Assembly (NCBI RefSeq): GCF_035083965.1
Contig: NC_089732.1
Coordinates: forward strand, 12,849,424 to 12,913,423
Direction: 5' to 3'
DNA from: Branchiostoma lanceolatum
Lineage: Eukaryota; Chordata; Leptocardii; Amphioxiformes; Branchiostomatidae
DNA length: 64,000 nucleotides
A program made the position numbers and the translations under genes. Below are positions 46,541 through 57,970 of this stretch, piece after piece (position 1 is the stretch's first letter; each line of letters starts with the position of its first letter). Under the pieces are notes generated by a model. It saw only the letters and a list, made by a program, of their open reading frames with translations, was not told the DNA's origin and ran no database searches.

Positions 46541-47537
46541 AATGCTAGAATAGACCGATCCCGACTGTCCATCACAATGAGCAATTCAACCAATGACAGC
46601 ATTGCAATTAGCGGTTCGACCAATGAGAGAGTGGCTGCATGACCGTTGAAAATTTGCATTTTATTTTGCATGTCTACGTTTTGACGGAAGTGGGTGGGGC
46701 TATGCAGTCGGTCTATTGCCATGAACCCATGATTTTCATATGAAAAACAAGAATATGCTATGACCCAAATTTCATGCTGGCATATCTTATTTGGGCAATA
46801 GTGCTTTCATAAATTAAAGAGATTTAGGTTTGAAGTGTTTCTTACCTATCAATCACAATATTATACTGGCTTGAAATCTTTATTATCAGTAACTTATATA
46901 AAATACTACAAGGGGTTGAGGTTTTATATATTTGGTTTTATATATTATGCACAGCAAACTAAGAAAGCTATGTCAATATTAATATTTGTGCAATGTCTTC
47001 TAACAGTGACTCAGAATTAAAAGGAAATGAAAACAAGTTTTGTTGCTCAAAGCACCTCTGGTTTATTCACTTCGAAGCAAAGAACAACTTTCCTATCACA
47101 AAGCATACCAGACAACCATCACATCGAAATGCTTGTAAATTTTCTGCATGGGAAAAGACAACGAAACACAGGAATGTTGACAGTCAAAACCACATGCTTC
47201 CCAATGCCTTTTCAATCTTTGAAATATTTCCAAGTCTTCTTACCTACTGAACTTACAATTTGCACACCCGATACCTTTTCTCATGATGCCACAATACTTT
47301 TAACTGTCTCTCCATCCTACATGTACTTCTACACCACAGAATAGTTAACGTGAAAAAAATGTACACAACAACCAAAACAGAACAAGTTCCTTTGATAATT
47401 TAACATAGGACTTTCTATGCTCTATATAATAATCTACGTTAAGGTTTTTGATGTTTTGAACAAAGAATTCCTCTTTATCACCTAAAGTTCAAAGATATTT
47501 CAGTAGGATTTGATCTAGAAGTTTGAGAATGGTTGCA
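46541..47537. other. Gene-free stretch between the 312-aa gene and the peroxiredoxin
   Basis: Contains a repeat with GGTTCGACCAATGAGAGAGT near 46612, also at 33775 and 47983. TTTATT at 47062-47067 is a possible minus-strand poly(A) signal for the peroxiredoxin. Nothing else seen. Confidence 0.4.
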
Positions 47538-47634
47538 TAATCTCCAAGCAGATGTTGGGGTGAAAGATTACAGTTGAGAGACTGTCAGAGATGAGAGAAG
47601 CCCAACCTTTCACCCTACATCTGCTTGGAGATTA
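47538..47634. mobile_element. Palindromic MITE, CTCCAAGCAG family, in the peroxiredoxin 3' UTR
   Basis: 97-bp hairpin, TAATCTCCAAGCAGATGT to ACATCTGCTTGGAGATTA. Flanks TGGTTGCA and TTGTTGCC match 6 of 8, an imperfect target duplication. The element lies 27 bp past the stop codon at 47661. Confidence 0.8.
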
Positions 47635-47660
47635 TTGTTGCCCACTCTGGAGTTTTAGAA

Positions 47661-50031
47661 CTACTGCTTGGAGAAGTATTCTTTGCTGTCCTTTACGTCT
47701 GGCTTGATGGTGTCTGCGCCAGGCTTCCAACCAGCGGGGCACACTGAGAGAAGAAAAAAAAAAGGATTGTGATATTTAAAGGCATCCAGAACATTTTATG
47801 AGACTTGAAACTTGAATTGAAAAGTCAACTTTGTAGTCATTCCTACAGATAGTAAGTTACAATAACACTATACCATTACATATCAAAATTGAATGAGCAA
47901 AGATACAATGTCGTTGTGTGGTGAGAACTGATAGAAAATCCAAGCCCTAATAGACTGATCCTGACTGTCCATCACAATTAGCGGTTCGACCAATGAGAGA
48001 GTGACTACATGTCCGTGAAATATTTTCTTTTTTATGTTCTAAATTTGCATTTCTACGTTTTGATGGAGGTGTGCGGGGCTATGGTATCTACAGTATTTAC
48101 AGTAAGCGTGTGAAACTAAAAGATTACCATGTAGATTATTTTTGTGCCGTTTTCGTTTATGTCTCAGGGGCCTTCACCTTTGACACTGCACATGCATACT
48201 CGAATCTAAGAAAGGGCTTATAAATCTACGCAACAATAGAGCCAACCGACCTTCGCCGTGTTTGTCGGTGAACTGGAAGGCCTGAACCAGACGCAGCGTC
48301 TCGTCGACCGAGCGCCCCACCGGCAGATCGTTGATGGTGATCTGCCGCAGCGTGCCCTTGTCGTCAATGATGAACAGACCACTGAATCATACACAGAAAA
48401 AAATGATATGAGATTAACATAATGTAGTGATATCTCAGACTTTAGAGGTTTTGGCTTCAAATCCCTGGCAGATCACCATGTTGTACCCTTGGGAAAGGCA
48501 CTTTCACAAATTTCCTCACTCTGCTCAGGCGAAAATGAATACCTAGGCTTGGTTTGGGACGTAAAGCTAGGAGGTCCCATGTTTGAGGACAGCTACACCT
48601 AGAGCATGCTAAAGAACCCACCACACTTACCAAAAAATGAAGTAGGGGTCCTTCCAATAGGTAAGTGGGTCAAACCCTACTGTGCTTCAGTCTGGTCTTA
48701 CATAGCTTGTACTTTAGTTAATACTGTACAGAATTGGAGTGTTACACCTTAAGGTGGTTTATACATCATACAACCATGCAATACAAACGAAACAAAAATG
48801 GCTAAAAAACGTACCGGAAGGCGATGCCCTCATCCTCCATCAACACTCCATAGTCTTTGGAGATGGTCATGGCTTTGTCTGACAGGATTGGGATCTGCAT
48901 CTTACCCAGACCTCCCTGCTTTCTGGGGGTGTTTGTCCTAGATAAAAAATTATAAAAAATTAAATACAAGTCATGCAATGCTTCATGTATTTTTCCTGTG
49001 ATACTTGCCAACAGATACTAACAAACGTACTAAGCAATTGAATAAAACTTCTTTACAATAACACAAATATAAATTAAAACATGACATTTATAAAGAATCA
49101 GTTGGAAATAAACACAAAAGACTTCTTGAATCTCTCTGATAAAGTCTGAAATAACTTAAAGTTTGACATTACAGAACACCAACTAAGATTTTATAAATGC
49201 TTTCTGATCTACAGTAAGCATCTTGGAGAACCAGATGCATCCTTTTATAAGAAGACATCGAGTGCATAAAGGTGTTTATTACACACCATGCCAAGTGGGA
49301 GAACTGGGAGTCTGTCGAGACCGCGACCACCTCGCAGCTGATCTTCTTGAACTCCTCCACGCGATCGCTGAAGGCGATGATTTCTGTCGGACACACAAAC
49401 GTGCTGGAAGAAACACAACATAACAAGTCAATATAATCCAGATATACAGTCCATTTACTTGTTCCCTAATCAAAGAATTTAACATATTTACAATTAAATT
49501 AGGCAGCAGACATAAAATGTCATATATTGTACATATTTTTTGAGATGGCTTAACTTGTAGAAAAAATACAAAATTTGTATGGTACACAAGATGAATTCAT
49601 GCCACTTACAAGTCCAGAGGGTAGAAGAAGATGACCAAGTATTTTCCTGCAATAGATAAGAAACATGCTTCCATTTCAGACCTACATTCTTACATTATTG
49701 CTGATGAATTGAAAGACTTAAGAAGCATATTGTGCTGACAGAATACAAAAGTGTACATTTGATGTAACCTAATGTCTTCTTAAGCTGAAACCAAAATATC
49801 TCCAACTAAAAATCAGCTGGCAATTTATGTATATCGTCATTAATCAAGCGTCCCTAATCCCCAAAGTATCCATTTTGAATACTGAAATATAAATGCACAA
49901 GCAAACAAATATATGTCAAACTCACCTTTGTAGTCAGACAGTTTGATGGTCTTGAACTCTCCAGACGGCAGCACGGCAGTGCTCTCAAAGTTGGGGGCAG
50001 GGTGTTGGAGTTTGGCGTTTCCGGCAGACAT
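47661..50031 (-). CDS. Typical 2-Cys peroxiredoxin (6 exons, 198 aa)
   Basis: Thiol peroxidase that reduces H2O2 and organic peroxides, recycled by thioredoxin; cytosolic, since no signal or targeting extension is present. Exons: 49926-50031, 49610-49646, 49287-49403, 48815-48937, 48251-48381, 47661-47743 (597 nt, all phases consistent). Active site FTFVCPTE with peroxidatic Cys52, resolving Cys in VCPAGW (Cys173), GGLG at 95-98 and the YF motif at 194-195. The last two motifs mark a form sensitive to overoxidation. Length and Cys positions equal vertebrate PRDX1/2; which of these it corresponds to cannot be told. An acceptor at 50047-50048 leaves 15 nt of 5' UTR before the ATG, so a non-coding first exon should lie upstream. 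Confidence 0.95.
48437..48796 (+). mobile_element. tRNA-derived SINE in peroxiredoxin intron 4
   Basis: Degenerate B-box (GGCTTCAAATCCC), TTGTACCCTTGGGAAAGGCA, AATACCTAGGCTTGG, GTAAGTGGGTCAAACCC, and tail CAATACAAACGAAAC. Antisense to the host gene. Confidence 0.7.
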
Positions 50032-50139
50032 CTTGGTTCAATAGATCTACAAATGCAAACAAACCATAAGGTTAATAACATTAAGGTAAAGCAGTCATCC
50101 TCATTTGAGGTGAAGCATGATGCTTTTTCAAGTAGCTAG

Positions 50140-50290
50140 TGGTAGGGCAATGCGGCCTCGCCACGGCTCACGTTTTTGGCCAAGCACATGTACACTGGGT
50201 CACCCCTACTCTTCTCGATAAGTGTGTTGGGTTATTTTACGTGCAGAGGTTTGATGCTTGAGGCTTACGCCCGAAGCTCTCTCATAGACA
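50140..50290 (-). repeat. SINE fragment
   Basis: CACCCCTACTCTTCTCGATA, AGTGTGTTGGGTTATTTTAC and GTGCAGAGGTTTGATGC resemble the SINE at 60546-60781 and the arm sequences at 25900-25990 and 41570-41650. Confidence 0.5.
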
Positions 50291-51214
50291 GGGCCGCCGG
50301 CTTTACGTCACCATCCAAAATATGACGACTGCAATCCTTTACAACATGTCCGAGCTCGAGTCGACCCTTAGGATCGAAGGCGGACCCTAGGATCCACAGA
50401 ATTTGATCCAGATGGCGAAGCAACGGGGTTGTGTTACTGCTTGCGCCACAGGGACATGCCTTGCAGCACCATATTCTCAGTACTCCATTTTCAGAAGTAA
50501 GTTTTTACCTATGTTCATGCTCCCACCAGAACACCAGAAATGATCTGTCCCTTCTTTATCCTGCATACTATGATCAATAATGAAACTTCCCTAGCCTTAC
50601 ACCATTCATTAACCAGCAATGATCTTTCCCTTACAAGTTACATAAACATCCAACCCCTTCCCACCACCAATGCCCTTTCCCTTCCGTTGACGACAGCGGG
50701 CTCTGTGATCTCGGAGACCACTTGAAAAATTGTGCAAATCAAACGAATATAAATCAAAATAGGGCTTGTAATAGTACAAAGGCGAAGCATCATGTGGAAG
50801 AAATTCAAATTAACGGCATGCCAATCATGGCTGTGTGGAGGCTTCATACTAGTTCAGGGACCAAAAGGGTCCCATCTCAATTTTGCCTTAATATTGCTTG
50901 ATGTAAAATGCAGTTGTGGCATGAGAGTCCTTCCAGTGTTCTCACCAGGATTTTTTCACAGCATAGGGGTCAGGTACAGAAGGCCAACTTTACGCGGCGC
51001 AAGTCACGCGTGGAGTGACCAGAGTCCGGCATGTTCCCCCGGAAAATTTGTAAATTCATAACCCAATGAGACATTATTTCATGCATTTTGAGGGATAAAT
51101 TTTGTGAAGTAGAGTTTTTCCTCTGTCACAGCCTCATTCTAAAGCCAAATATGAACTTTTTATAAGATTTATGAAGGGTCAAAAGGTTTGTCCCAGAAAG
51201 AAACACCCCTATGC

Positions 51215-51300
51215 TGGTTGAAACACAGCATAGGGGTCCAGATCACAGCATAGGGGGTCCAAATCACAGCATACTAGTAGGGGGCCCCTATGCTGAAAAG
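51215..51300. repeat. Short tandem CACAGCATAGGGG repeats
   Basis: Four or five copies of an ACAGCATAGGGGTCC-like unit, closed by an inverted CCCCTATGCTG. Confidence 0.7.
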
Positions 51301-52297
51301 GCCTGGCAAGAACACTGCCTTCACACAAAGATAGCAGAACGAGAAGGCCTGTTACACACCAAATTGAGGCACAGAGGATAGTTACAGTCAATATTGGACA
51401 AATCTGGCTATCAAAGATATCTTCGTGCTCCTGACAAGTTGACAAATCTCATTGAATGCAATATTACTGTATTACCTAAAAACAAAATTTATAATGATGG
51501 GTTGCAACTGCAATTCAAGCGCGACAGGTATCCTCCAATATTTCCTGGCAGTGTGTGCAAATATATCAGGGATAATACCAGAAAAACGGTATGTAAAGTG
51601 GGCATAAGTCTCACATGTACATTTTTGTATTTAGTAAAGACTAGTCAACATACCAACCAAGCCTAAACCAAACTGTATTTATATAACAGGTAGCCAGTCT
51701 GGAAAATTTTACACCCTACAATTCAGCTACTGTTCATCTTCAAATGTTTGCTACATCGGTTATATAGCTGCGGTATTCATTACTATTTCCTGTGAAACAT
51801 GCATGTACTATATCTTACAATATTGTTATAAATGTTAAAGAATACCATACCTTTTTGTTGGCCTAGAATCCAGTGCTTATAGTTATGTTAACTAGTAACA
51901 GATCTCTACACCCAATCCCTGTTACACTGACTATATAAGCCAGAGATTTTGCTGTGTCATTCTTACTTGTCCTACATACATGTGTCTAATTACTACACTT
52001 CCTGCCCTAGTAGTAGAAAGCGCATGACAACTACATCCTGGGTTCCCAGAAATATACATCATACATAAGTCTTTGCATGATGGTGGCGCTGGGATATTTT
52101 CAGGGGTTTTTCTTTGAAAATATTGCGAAGGGGATCATTGCGAAGGGGGGGAGCGACCAAACGATAGGATGGTGTGGAAGGGGGGTTTCAGAGTTGATGT
52201 TGAGTCCAGGGTCTTTTTGGCATTTTCCCAAAAAGACATACAAAATGCCACAAAAATGTACCATTTCAAATAAGCCCAAGTTCCATGTAATCTCCAA

Positions 52298-52336
52298 GCA
52301 GATATTGGGTAGCCAACCCTACATCTGCTTGGAGAG
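52298..52336. mobile_element. Minimal CTCCAAGCAG-family hairpin
   Basis: TAATCTCCAAGCAGATATTG joined almost directly to CTACATCTGCTTGGAGAG; only about 39 bp, a deleted copy of the MITE at 47538. Confidence 0.75.
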
Positions 52337-52770
52337 GACTGAAACATACAACCATCATAAGATTCAGAAATGGGAGTGCTTACCAGGAGACCATGGCATG
52401 CTATTTAGACTCAAGCACTCCACTGAGTATTTTAGTCTACAGTTAAGAGGTATGTTTACACACCAATACCATCATACAATGACCAAACAGGCAAGGACAA
52501 TTTTTAGTCTTTTCAAATTCAACAATGTTTCCAGCCCACTGATTGTACTATTCATCGCTCACTTAGCAGCCTTTCATCCGCTGACAAAATAGCCCATGAT
52601 AACCATTCTTTTTTTTTTTGCTGTGCAATTTGAAATATTTGTGGCGGTTTTATGTTCGCAAATCTTATTATCGACCTGACCCAGGGATAAACCTTTACAC
52701 TACATTTTTCTGTGGCCAGCACGAACTTAAATCAGTGCGAAAGCCTCTTTTAACCCAGTCCTGCAAAATC

Positions 52771-53132
52771 CAAGGCAACCCAAGCAATATAAGGGCCCGA
52801 AAATCGGATTTCAAAAGTCAATTTATTTAGTCATTTCTATACAGTCATTAGTTCAAACACTGTCATAATGTATAGTGACGTCCATGATGCAAAAATATGA
52901 CTTCGTTGTAATGTGAGAACTCACTGAAAATCGTCGCCGGGGTTTTTGTAGGCTCACGAAACTAAGGGGATCATCGCATGGCATGTTTTTGCACAGTTTT
53001 AAAATGCTCAAAGTATGAAGTTTTTACACAAATGTGCTAGACAGTGTTAGTAAATGTCACTACAATTAAGATCTAAGTATTTTTTCAGTTCCATTTTTTG
53101 GTCCCTAATAATATTGCTTTGGTTGCCTTTAA
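52771..53132. mobile_element. TIR MITE (AGGCAACCAAAGC family), copy A
   Basis: AAGGCAACCCAAGCAATATA at the left, AATATTGCTTTGGTTGCC at the right followed by TTTAA. The left border has lost its TTAA. Confidence 0.75.
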
Positions 53133-54797
53133 GTCCCTCAACCATGTATAATACAGTAACTCGACTTGTAATATGTTCTATGTTTACAGGAGTCATTCAC
53201 CTCATAGTTATACTACACCTAGCAGCAGTAGGAGCAAATATTTTGTCAGCAAATATAAGTGTGACAGTCATGAGGGGTTTCCTTATCAGTAATGTAAGCG
53301 TTTGCACTGATTCGGACTTTGAGACCATGATTTGACAATTTATTAGAAGACAGTCAAAAAAGTCTTATGTTAACACAGACCCAAAAAAAATTGATAAATC
53401 ATAAGATTTATTCAATTTCATTTTATATTATTAGATAGTAAAAGGAGCTTACAGTAAGTTACACTACATATAACGTTATCACAGTTAAGCATACAATAAT
53501 ACTAAGAATGGCCGCATGGGGTTAAATGTATAGAGATTACCCATTGACAGCAAAAGCTTTTAAGAAGCTTTCCGTTTTGAAATACTTAAGAAGGCATCAT
53601 CCCATTACCTTCCTAACAGGCCGGCTAGCTAGGAGTTAAGGTGTCACGAAATGTCCGACAAAACAATATTATTATGTATTTAAAAACAAGCGCTCTATGG
53701 GAAATCTAGCGTGCAGTGTTGATGGTAGCCCCCCATGCATGCCCCCATGAAATAGGCCTCTGGCATAGCTACTCCGGCATACTTTTCTGTCAGAAGTTTC
53801 TGGAATGAAATCTGGCAATGATTGATTTTGGTCTAGATCTCCTTGTAATCTTAAAGGCAATCTAAAATTGTGTACACTAAATGGCAAACACTCCAAACTG
53901 TTTAGAGCTGAGTATTAAACAGCTAAAGATCCCATTTATATAGAGCAATACAAATCTATGTAAATGCATAAAATGGCAAAATATCACAAAGGGAATCTCA
54001 TACCAGTATTCATAATTCATAATTCTATTTAAATGCCCAAGCTAGCCTACCGGCACATGGAAATCAATGTATTAAAGAATGTCATGATCAATATTTCAGC
54101 TAAAATGCAAGTCATGGACTGCACCCTTTTTTATGGTAGTCATCAGGAAATCGGCATACTTCAAAGGAAAACCGGAAATCCGTTTTAACGTTTAAAATGA
54201 CATTTACAAAACCCCCCTCCCACCCTCTTTATATCAAACCACTTTTTGCAGTGCTCTCATATAGCACACGGGCTATTGTTCTATTTCTAAAGTCTTTCCT
54301 TCATCCTCTTATGTCAGATTATAAACAGTTGTTTGTAGTCGTGAACTAGAAGTATTTTTCTAGCATTCCGTGACATTTGTGACACAAAAGATTGAATTTG
54401 AAGGACAATTTGCGAAGTCACGTTCTGAAACGTTACGTAAACTATAACACACATGTGCATGTGTTAGGACGACTAGACAGTAAACTCTCTGAAACATCTC
54501 AATGTTTTGCTCGAAATAAACATCAACAGACCACAGCTACACCTGAAATCGAATCATAAACACCTAAAGATTCATAGAAATGAAAATGAAGCCCTACCTG
54601 TCGTTCTTTCTTGCAGAAAAAAACAAGGAAATGTGGGTGTTTTGTGGTCCGCTCTCCCTGGCTTACCGGCGAATGTCAGAAGGCAGTCACGTGGTTCAGG
54701 CACGCGCGGTCTTTCAGCGGGCGATACCATTCAGCGGGGAGGGACAGGTTCAGTTTTTTACTACATTTGCCTAAAGTTGATGCACTCACTTTAGTAG

Positions 54798-55176
54798 ATT
54801 TGCCAAGCAATATTAGGGTCCGAAAAATTAGATTTGGAACATGGGAAAGTCAATCTATTTAGTCATTTCTATACATGATTAGTTCAAACAACACTATCAC
54901 GACGTATATCACGATGTCAGTAGCGACGTTCATGATGCAAAAATACGACATTGTTGTGATGTGAGAACTCACTGAAAATCGTGGCCAGAGTTTTTGTAGG
55001 CTCGCGAAACTAAGGGGATCATCGTATGGCACGTTTCTGCACGGTTTTAAAATCCTAAAAGTAAGAAGTTATTAAGCAACTGTGCTAAACAATGCTAGTA
55101 AATGTCACTACCATAAAGATTTCAGCATTTTTTCTATTACTATTTTTGGCCCTAATATTGCTTTGGTTGCCTTTAA
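54798..55176. mobile_element. TIR MITE (AGGCAACCAAAGC family), copy B
   Basis: Left TTTGCCAAGCAATATTAGGG is decayed; right CCTAATATTGCTTTGGTTGC ends CTTTAA. The interior matches copy A (GTGAGAACTCACTGAAAATC). Confidence 0.75.
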
Positions 55177-55247
55177 GGGAATCGTAGATGCTAATAAATT
55201 ATAAACTTCTTTTATCATCATAAAATGAACAGCTATAGAACAAGAAG

Positions 55248-55430
55248 GTTATGTTTTATACCGGATGTAGCTTTGTGATTTTTCTTTTGGTTAAACAGCA
55301 TATCTCAAGAATCTATTGATGGATTGTTATGATATTTGGTAGGTGGTTGACAAAACAAAGGACGAGCGTGATTATGGGCCTCCTAGCGGCTTTATTTGGT
55401 ACTGCAACAGAACTTTCGGGTTGGGTATCC
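55248..55430 (+). repeat. Dispersed repeat (ATAACTTGAGAA type), copy B
   Basis: GTTATGTTTTATACCGG, CATATCTCAAGAATC, GATGGATTGTTATGATATTT and GGTAGGTGGTTGAC, as at 14815 and 56790. Confidence 0.55.
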
Positions 55431-55685
55431 CATGTTTTCAACCTGCCATGCTACAAGTTTGAGTTAACTTGCAGGTAGCTTTATATGGGGTCGGGAATAA
55501 ATGGTATAGGGTTGGGCAACCATGCACGACTTTTCTTGGAACTGTGTCGCTAGCTTGTTTTTGTCGGAAATGTTGTTTCAAGTAGTGTACGTGCGTGAAA
55601 AATTATTCATATCAGAGATTCAGTGGTTCGATATCATTTACGTCTAACTCCATATGGTCGTGTCTACAAAGTGAGTGCATGCCAC

Positions 55686-56061
55686 TTAAAGGAAACCAAA
55701 GCAATATTAGGGCCCGAAAATCGAATTTTGAAAGTCGATTTATTAATTAGTCATTTCTATCTATACAGTACAGGGCTCCCTTGGAAATCAGTTATAATGT
55801 TAACTGAAGGGACTACCCTAAAGATTAATGAATAAATAAATAAATAAATAAATAAATGAATAAGTACATGATAAGTTCAAACAACACGATCACCATGTAT
55901 AGCGACGTCCATGATGCAAAAATACGACGTCGTTGTAGAACTCAATGCTTAAAGTATGAAGTTATCTCGCAAATGTGCTAAATAGTGTTAGTAAATGTCA
56001 CTGTCATAATTTTGTGTTATTTCCATATTCTGGGCCCTGATATTGCTTTGGTTGCCTTTAA
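55686..56061. mobile_element. TTAA-bounded MITE (AGGCAACCAAAGC family), copy C
   Basis: TTAA at 55686-55689 and 56058-56061; ends AGGAAACCAAAGCAATATTA and GATATTGCTTTGGTTGCC. Interrupted by a retroelement-tail repeat at 55772-55857. TTAA borders suggest piggyBac-type mobilisation. Confidence 0.8.
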
Positions 56062-56244
56062 AATGTTTTGCCCAGGAGCAGGTGCGGATGGGTTTCTAAT
56101 GATCTCTCTAATGGGTGCTACGGTCCTCTCACGTGAGTGCTTCCGGTAAAGGGCAACCACCAGAAATCCTCTCGTTTGTGGCACCCCACCCACACACATC
56201 GCGCCCAGAGCGTACTTCCTGACAGGACTGACATCCATAAATGG

Positions 56245-56395
56245 CTCCGGTACCCGTGGGCCCTGTCCGGTACCCGTGGGCCCTGTCCGGTACCCGTGGC
56301 CCCTGTCCGGTATCCGTGGGCCCTGTCCGGCACCCTTGGGCCCTGTCCGGTACCCGTGGGCCCTGTCCGGTACCCTTGGTCCCTGTCCGGGACAG
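56245..56395. repeat. 20-bp minisatellite, about 7-8 copies
   Basis: Unit GGTACCCGTGGGCCCTGTCC repeated head to tail with few changes. The unit has a GGTACC/GGGCCC palindromic character. Confidence 0.9.
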
Positions 56396-56789
56396 CATAT
56401 CGGAAACATATCGGAGGCATCTCGAACGCATTTGTACTTTTCGCAGTTTTGATTTCCAAGAACTGTCGGATTTAGAGGGCCACATTTTCTAGACTTTGTT
56501 GTTTTCCGATATCCCCTTCCCGACACCTACGTCCATGTTGACGTTAAAGACTTAAGAGATCTTTGGTATATTCTCATATGTCACGATGGAGGATTTGTTG
56601 AACACGAATGACCTTATACCGGGATCAGCAGTTACTTTTGAGGCTCGAAGTTGATCCCGCTGAGACGTCATTTCCCGTCGGCAGTTGTAACACAACAATG
56701 GGTTTCACATTAATTCCTATGATGTTCTTTTAAATGGGTTTCGAATTCATATTATACATGTACAGTTTTATAATGTTCTTACCTTTGTA

Positions 56790-56970
56790 AAGAAGGTTAT
56801 GTTTTCGTGTGCGTTGTGTTGTGTGTTTGTGAACAATATAACTCGAGAAGTCGTGGATGGATCTTTATGACATTTGGTATGTTGGTGGTATGGGTTGGCA
56901 AAATGAGAAAACGATTCGTAAAAGGGTCCTTTGCGGCTTTCTGCAGCACTGCAGCGGAACTTCCTGTTTC
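56790..56970 (+). repeat. Dispersed repeat (ATAACTCGAGAA type), copy C
   Basis: GAAGGTTATGTTTTCGTG, ATATAACTCGAGAAG, GATGGATCTTTATGACATTT and TGGTATGTTGGTGG. Confidence 0.6.
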
Positions 56971-57547
56971 GATACCTCGTGCTCAAGCTAAGATCGTGAT
57001 TCTAGAGTGGTAGATAGCTCTTGCTGTAAATGTGTTGTTCAACAGTCAAGAATACTTTTAAGCTAATGTGTGTCCCACCTGATATTCATGCTCTAGATCT
57101 GTCGTGCAGTATTTCATTGCCATTTTGGCGACGCCTCAGGGACAGATCCAATTTATCAAGCCTCTTTATCTTTAAACATTCGGGATAACATAATCTTACT
57201 AGGCCAAACAATAAAGATTTTAATAATAGATTTATTGCAAATTTATTCCGATACTTCAAGTGCCTTCGATGATCGCGGCTAGTCCAATACAGGCTATAAT
57301 TATGCCATGCAACTGTACGTGAACTCAAACGCTTCCACCAATATATATTCTTTGGTACATAGTCTATAGATACATCACAGTTGCAAGCACCATGTTGGAA
57401 TTGATAAGCATTACATAGTTAATTGAAGACACGAGGTACAGCCTACGTCATCCTACGTCATCAACGGGCAGCCGACCAATGAGCGGTGGAGCGCCACAAT
57501 TTCCTCTTCAAGTGCGCCCTTCAGGAAGGTCAGTGTATGCCAAGAGC

Positions 57548-57730
57548 TACTCTCCAAGCAGAGGTAAGATCCGGGGTATTTTCGACGTATTTTCGCGGTA
57601 TTTTATACGTATTTGCACTTTTCCGTTTTTTGTTGAGTCTTCCTCCTCTTATGAGGAAAAGTCGAAAGACGTTTAAAAACCACGGAAATACGTCGAAAAT
57701 ACCCCGGATCTTGCCTCTGCTTGGAGGGTA
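57548..57730. mobile_element. Palindromic MITE, CTCCAAGCAG family
   Basis: 183-bp hairpin, TACTCTCCAAGCAGAGGTAA to TTGCCTCTGCTTGGAGGGTA; inner TATTTTCGACGTATTTTCG and complement. Flanks show only a partial direct match. Confidence 0.85.
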
Positions 57731-57970
57731 CCCAGGATCATCTGAAGCCAAGTAATCGTCATGTCTTCAAGTTAAGGACGCCAAAACGCTACACTGAGGG
57801 ACAGCTGGAGCTTAACCGTCGTTGGTCGGCTGCCCCCCCCCCCCCGCCATTTTGATGACGCAGGTACCCCGTAAAGAAGAGCACTTTTTATATGGCTTAA
57901 GCCTTCCTTTCTTTCCATGCTTAGCTCTAGACGGGCATGCCTTACGAACACCAAAGCACAGCCTAGCGAT

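Larger units (their letters stand above)
50049..57547. other. Gene-free region between peroxiredoxin and METTL21A-like gene
   Basis: About 7.5 kb without a supported coding exon; open frames here are short, composition-driven or in repeats. It contains a SINE fragment (50140-50290), short AGCATAGGGG repeats, one small hairpin, three TTAA-bounded MITEs, a 20-bp minisatellite and two copies of the ATAACTYGAGAA repeat. The peroxiredoxin promoter and first exon should be near its left end. Confidence 0.6.

Noticed and set aside
52077-52592. 171-codon frame on the plus strand
   Set aside because: Contains a MITE hairpin, no recognisable domain and no splice partners.
56017-56526. 169-codon frame with repeated GYRTGP-type residues
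   Set aside because: Translation of the 20-bp minisatellite; similar frames occur in several phases of both strands.
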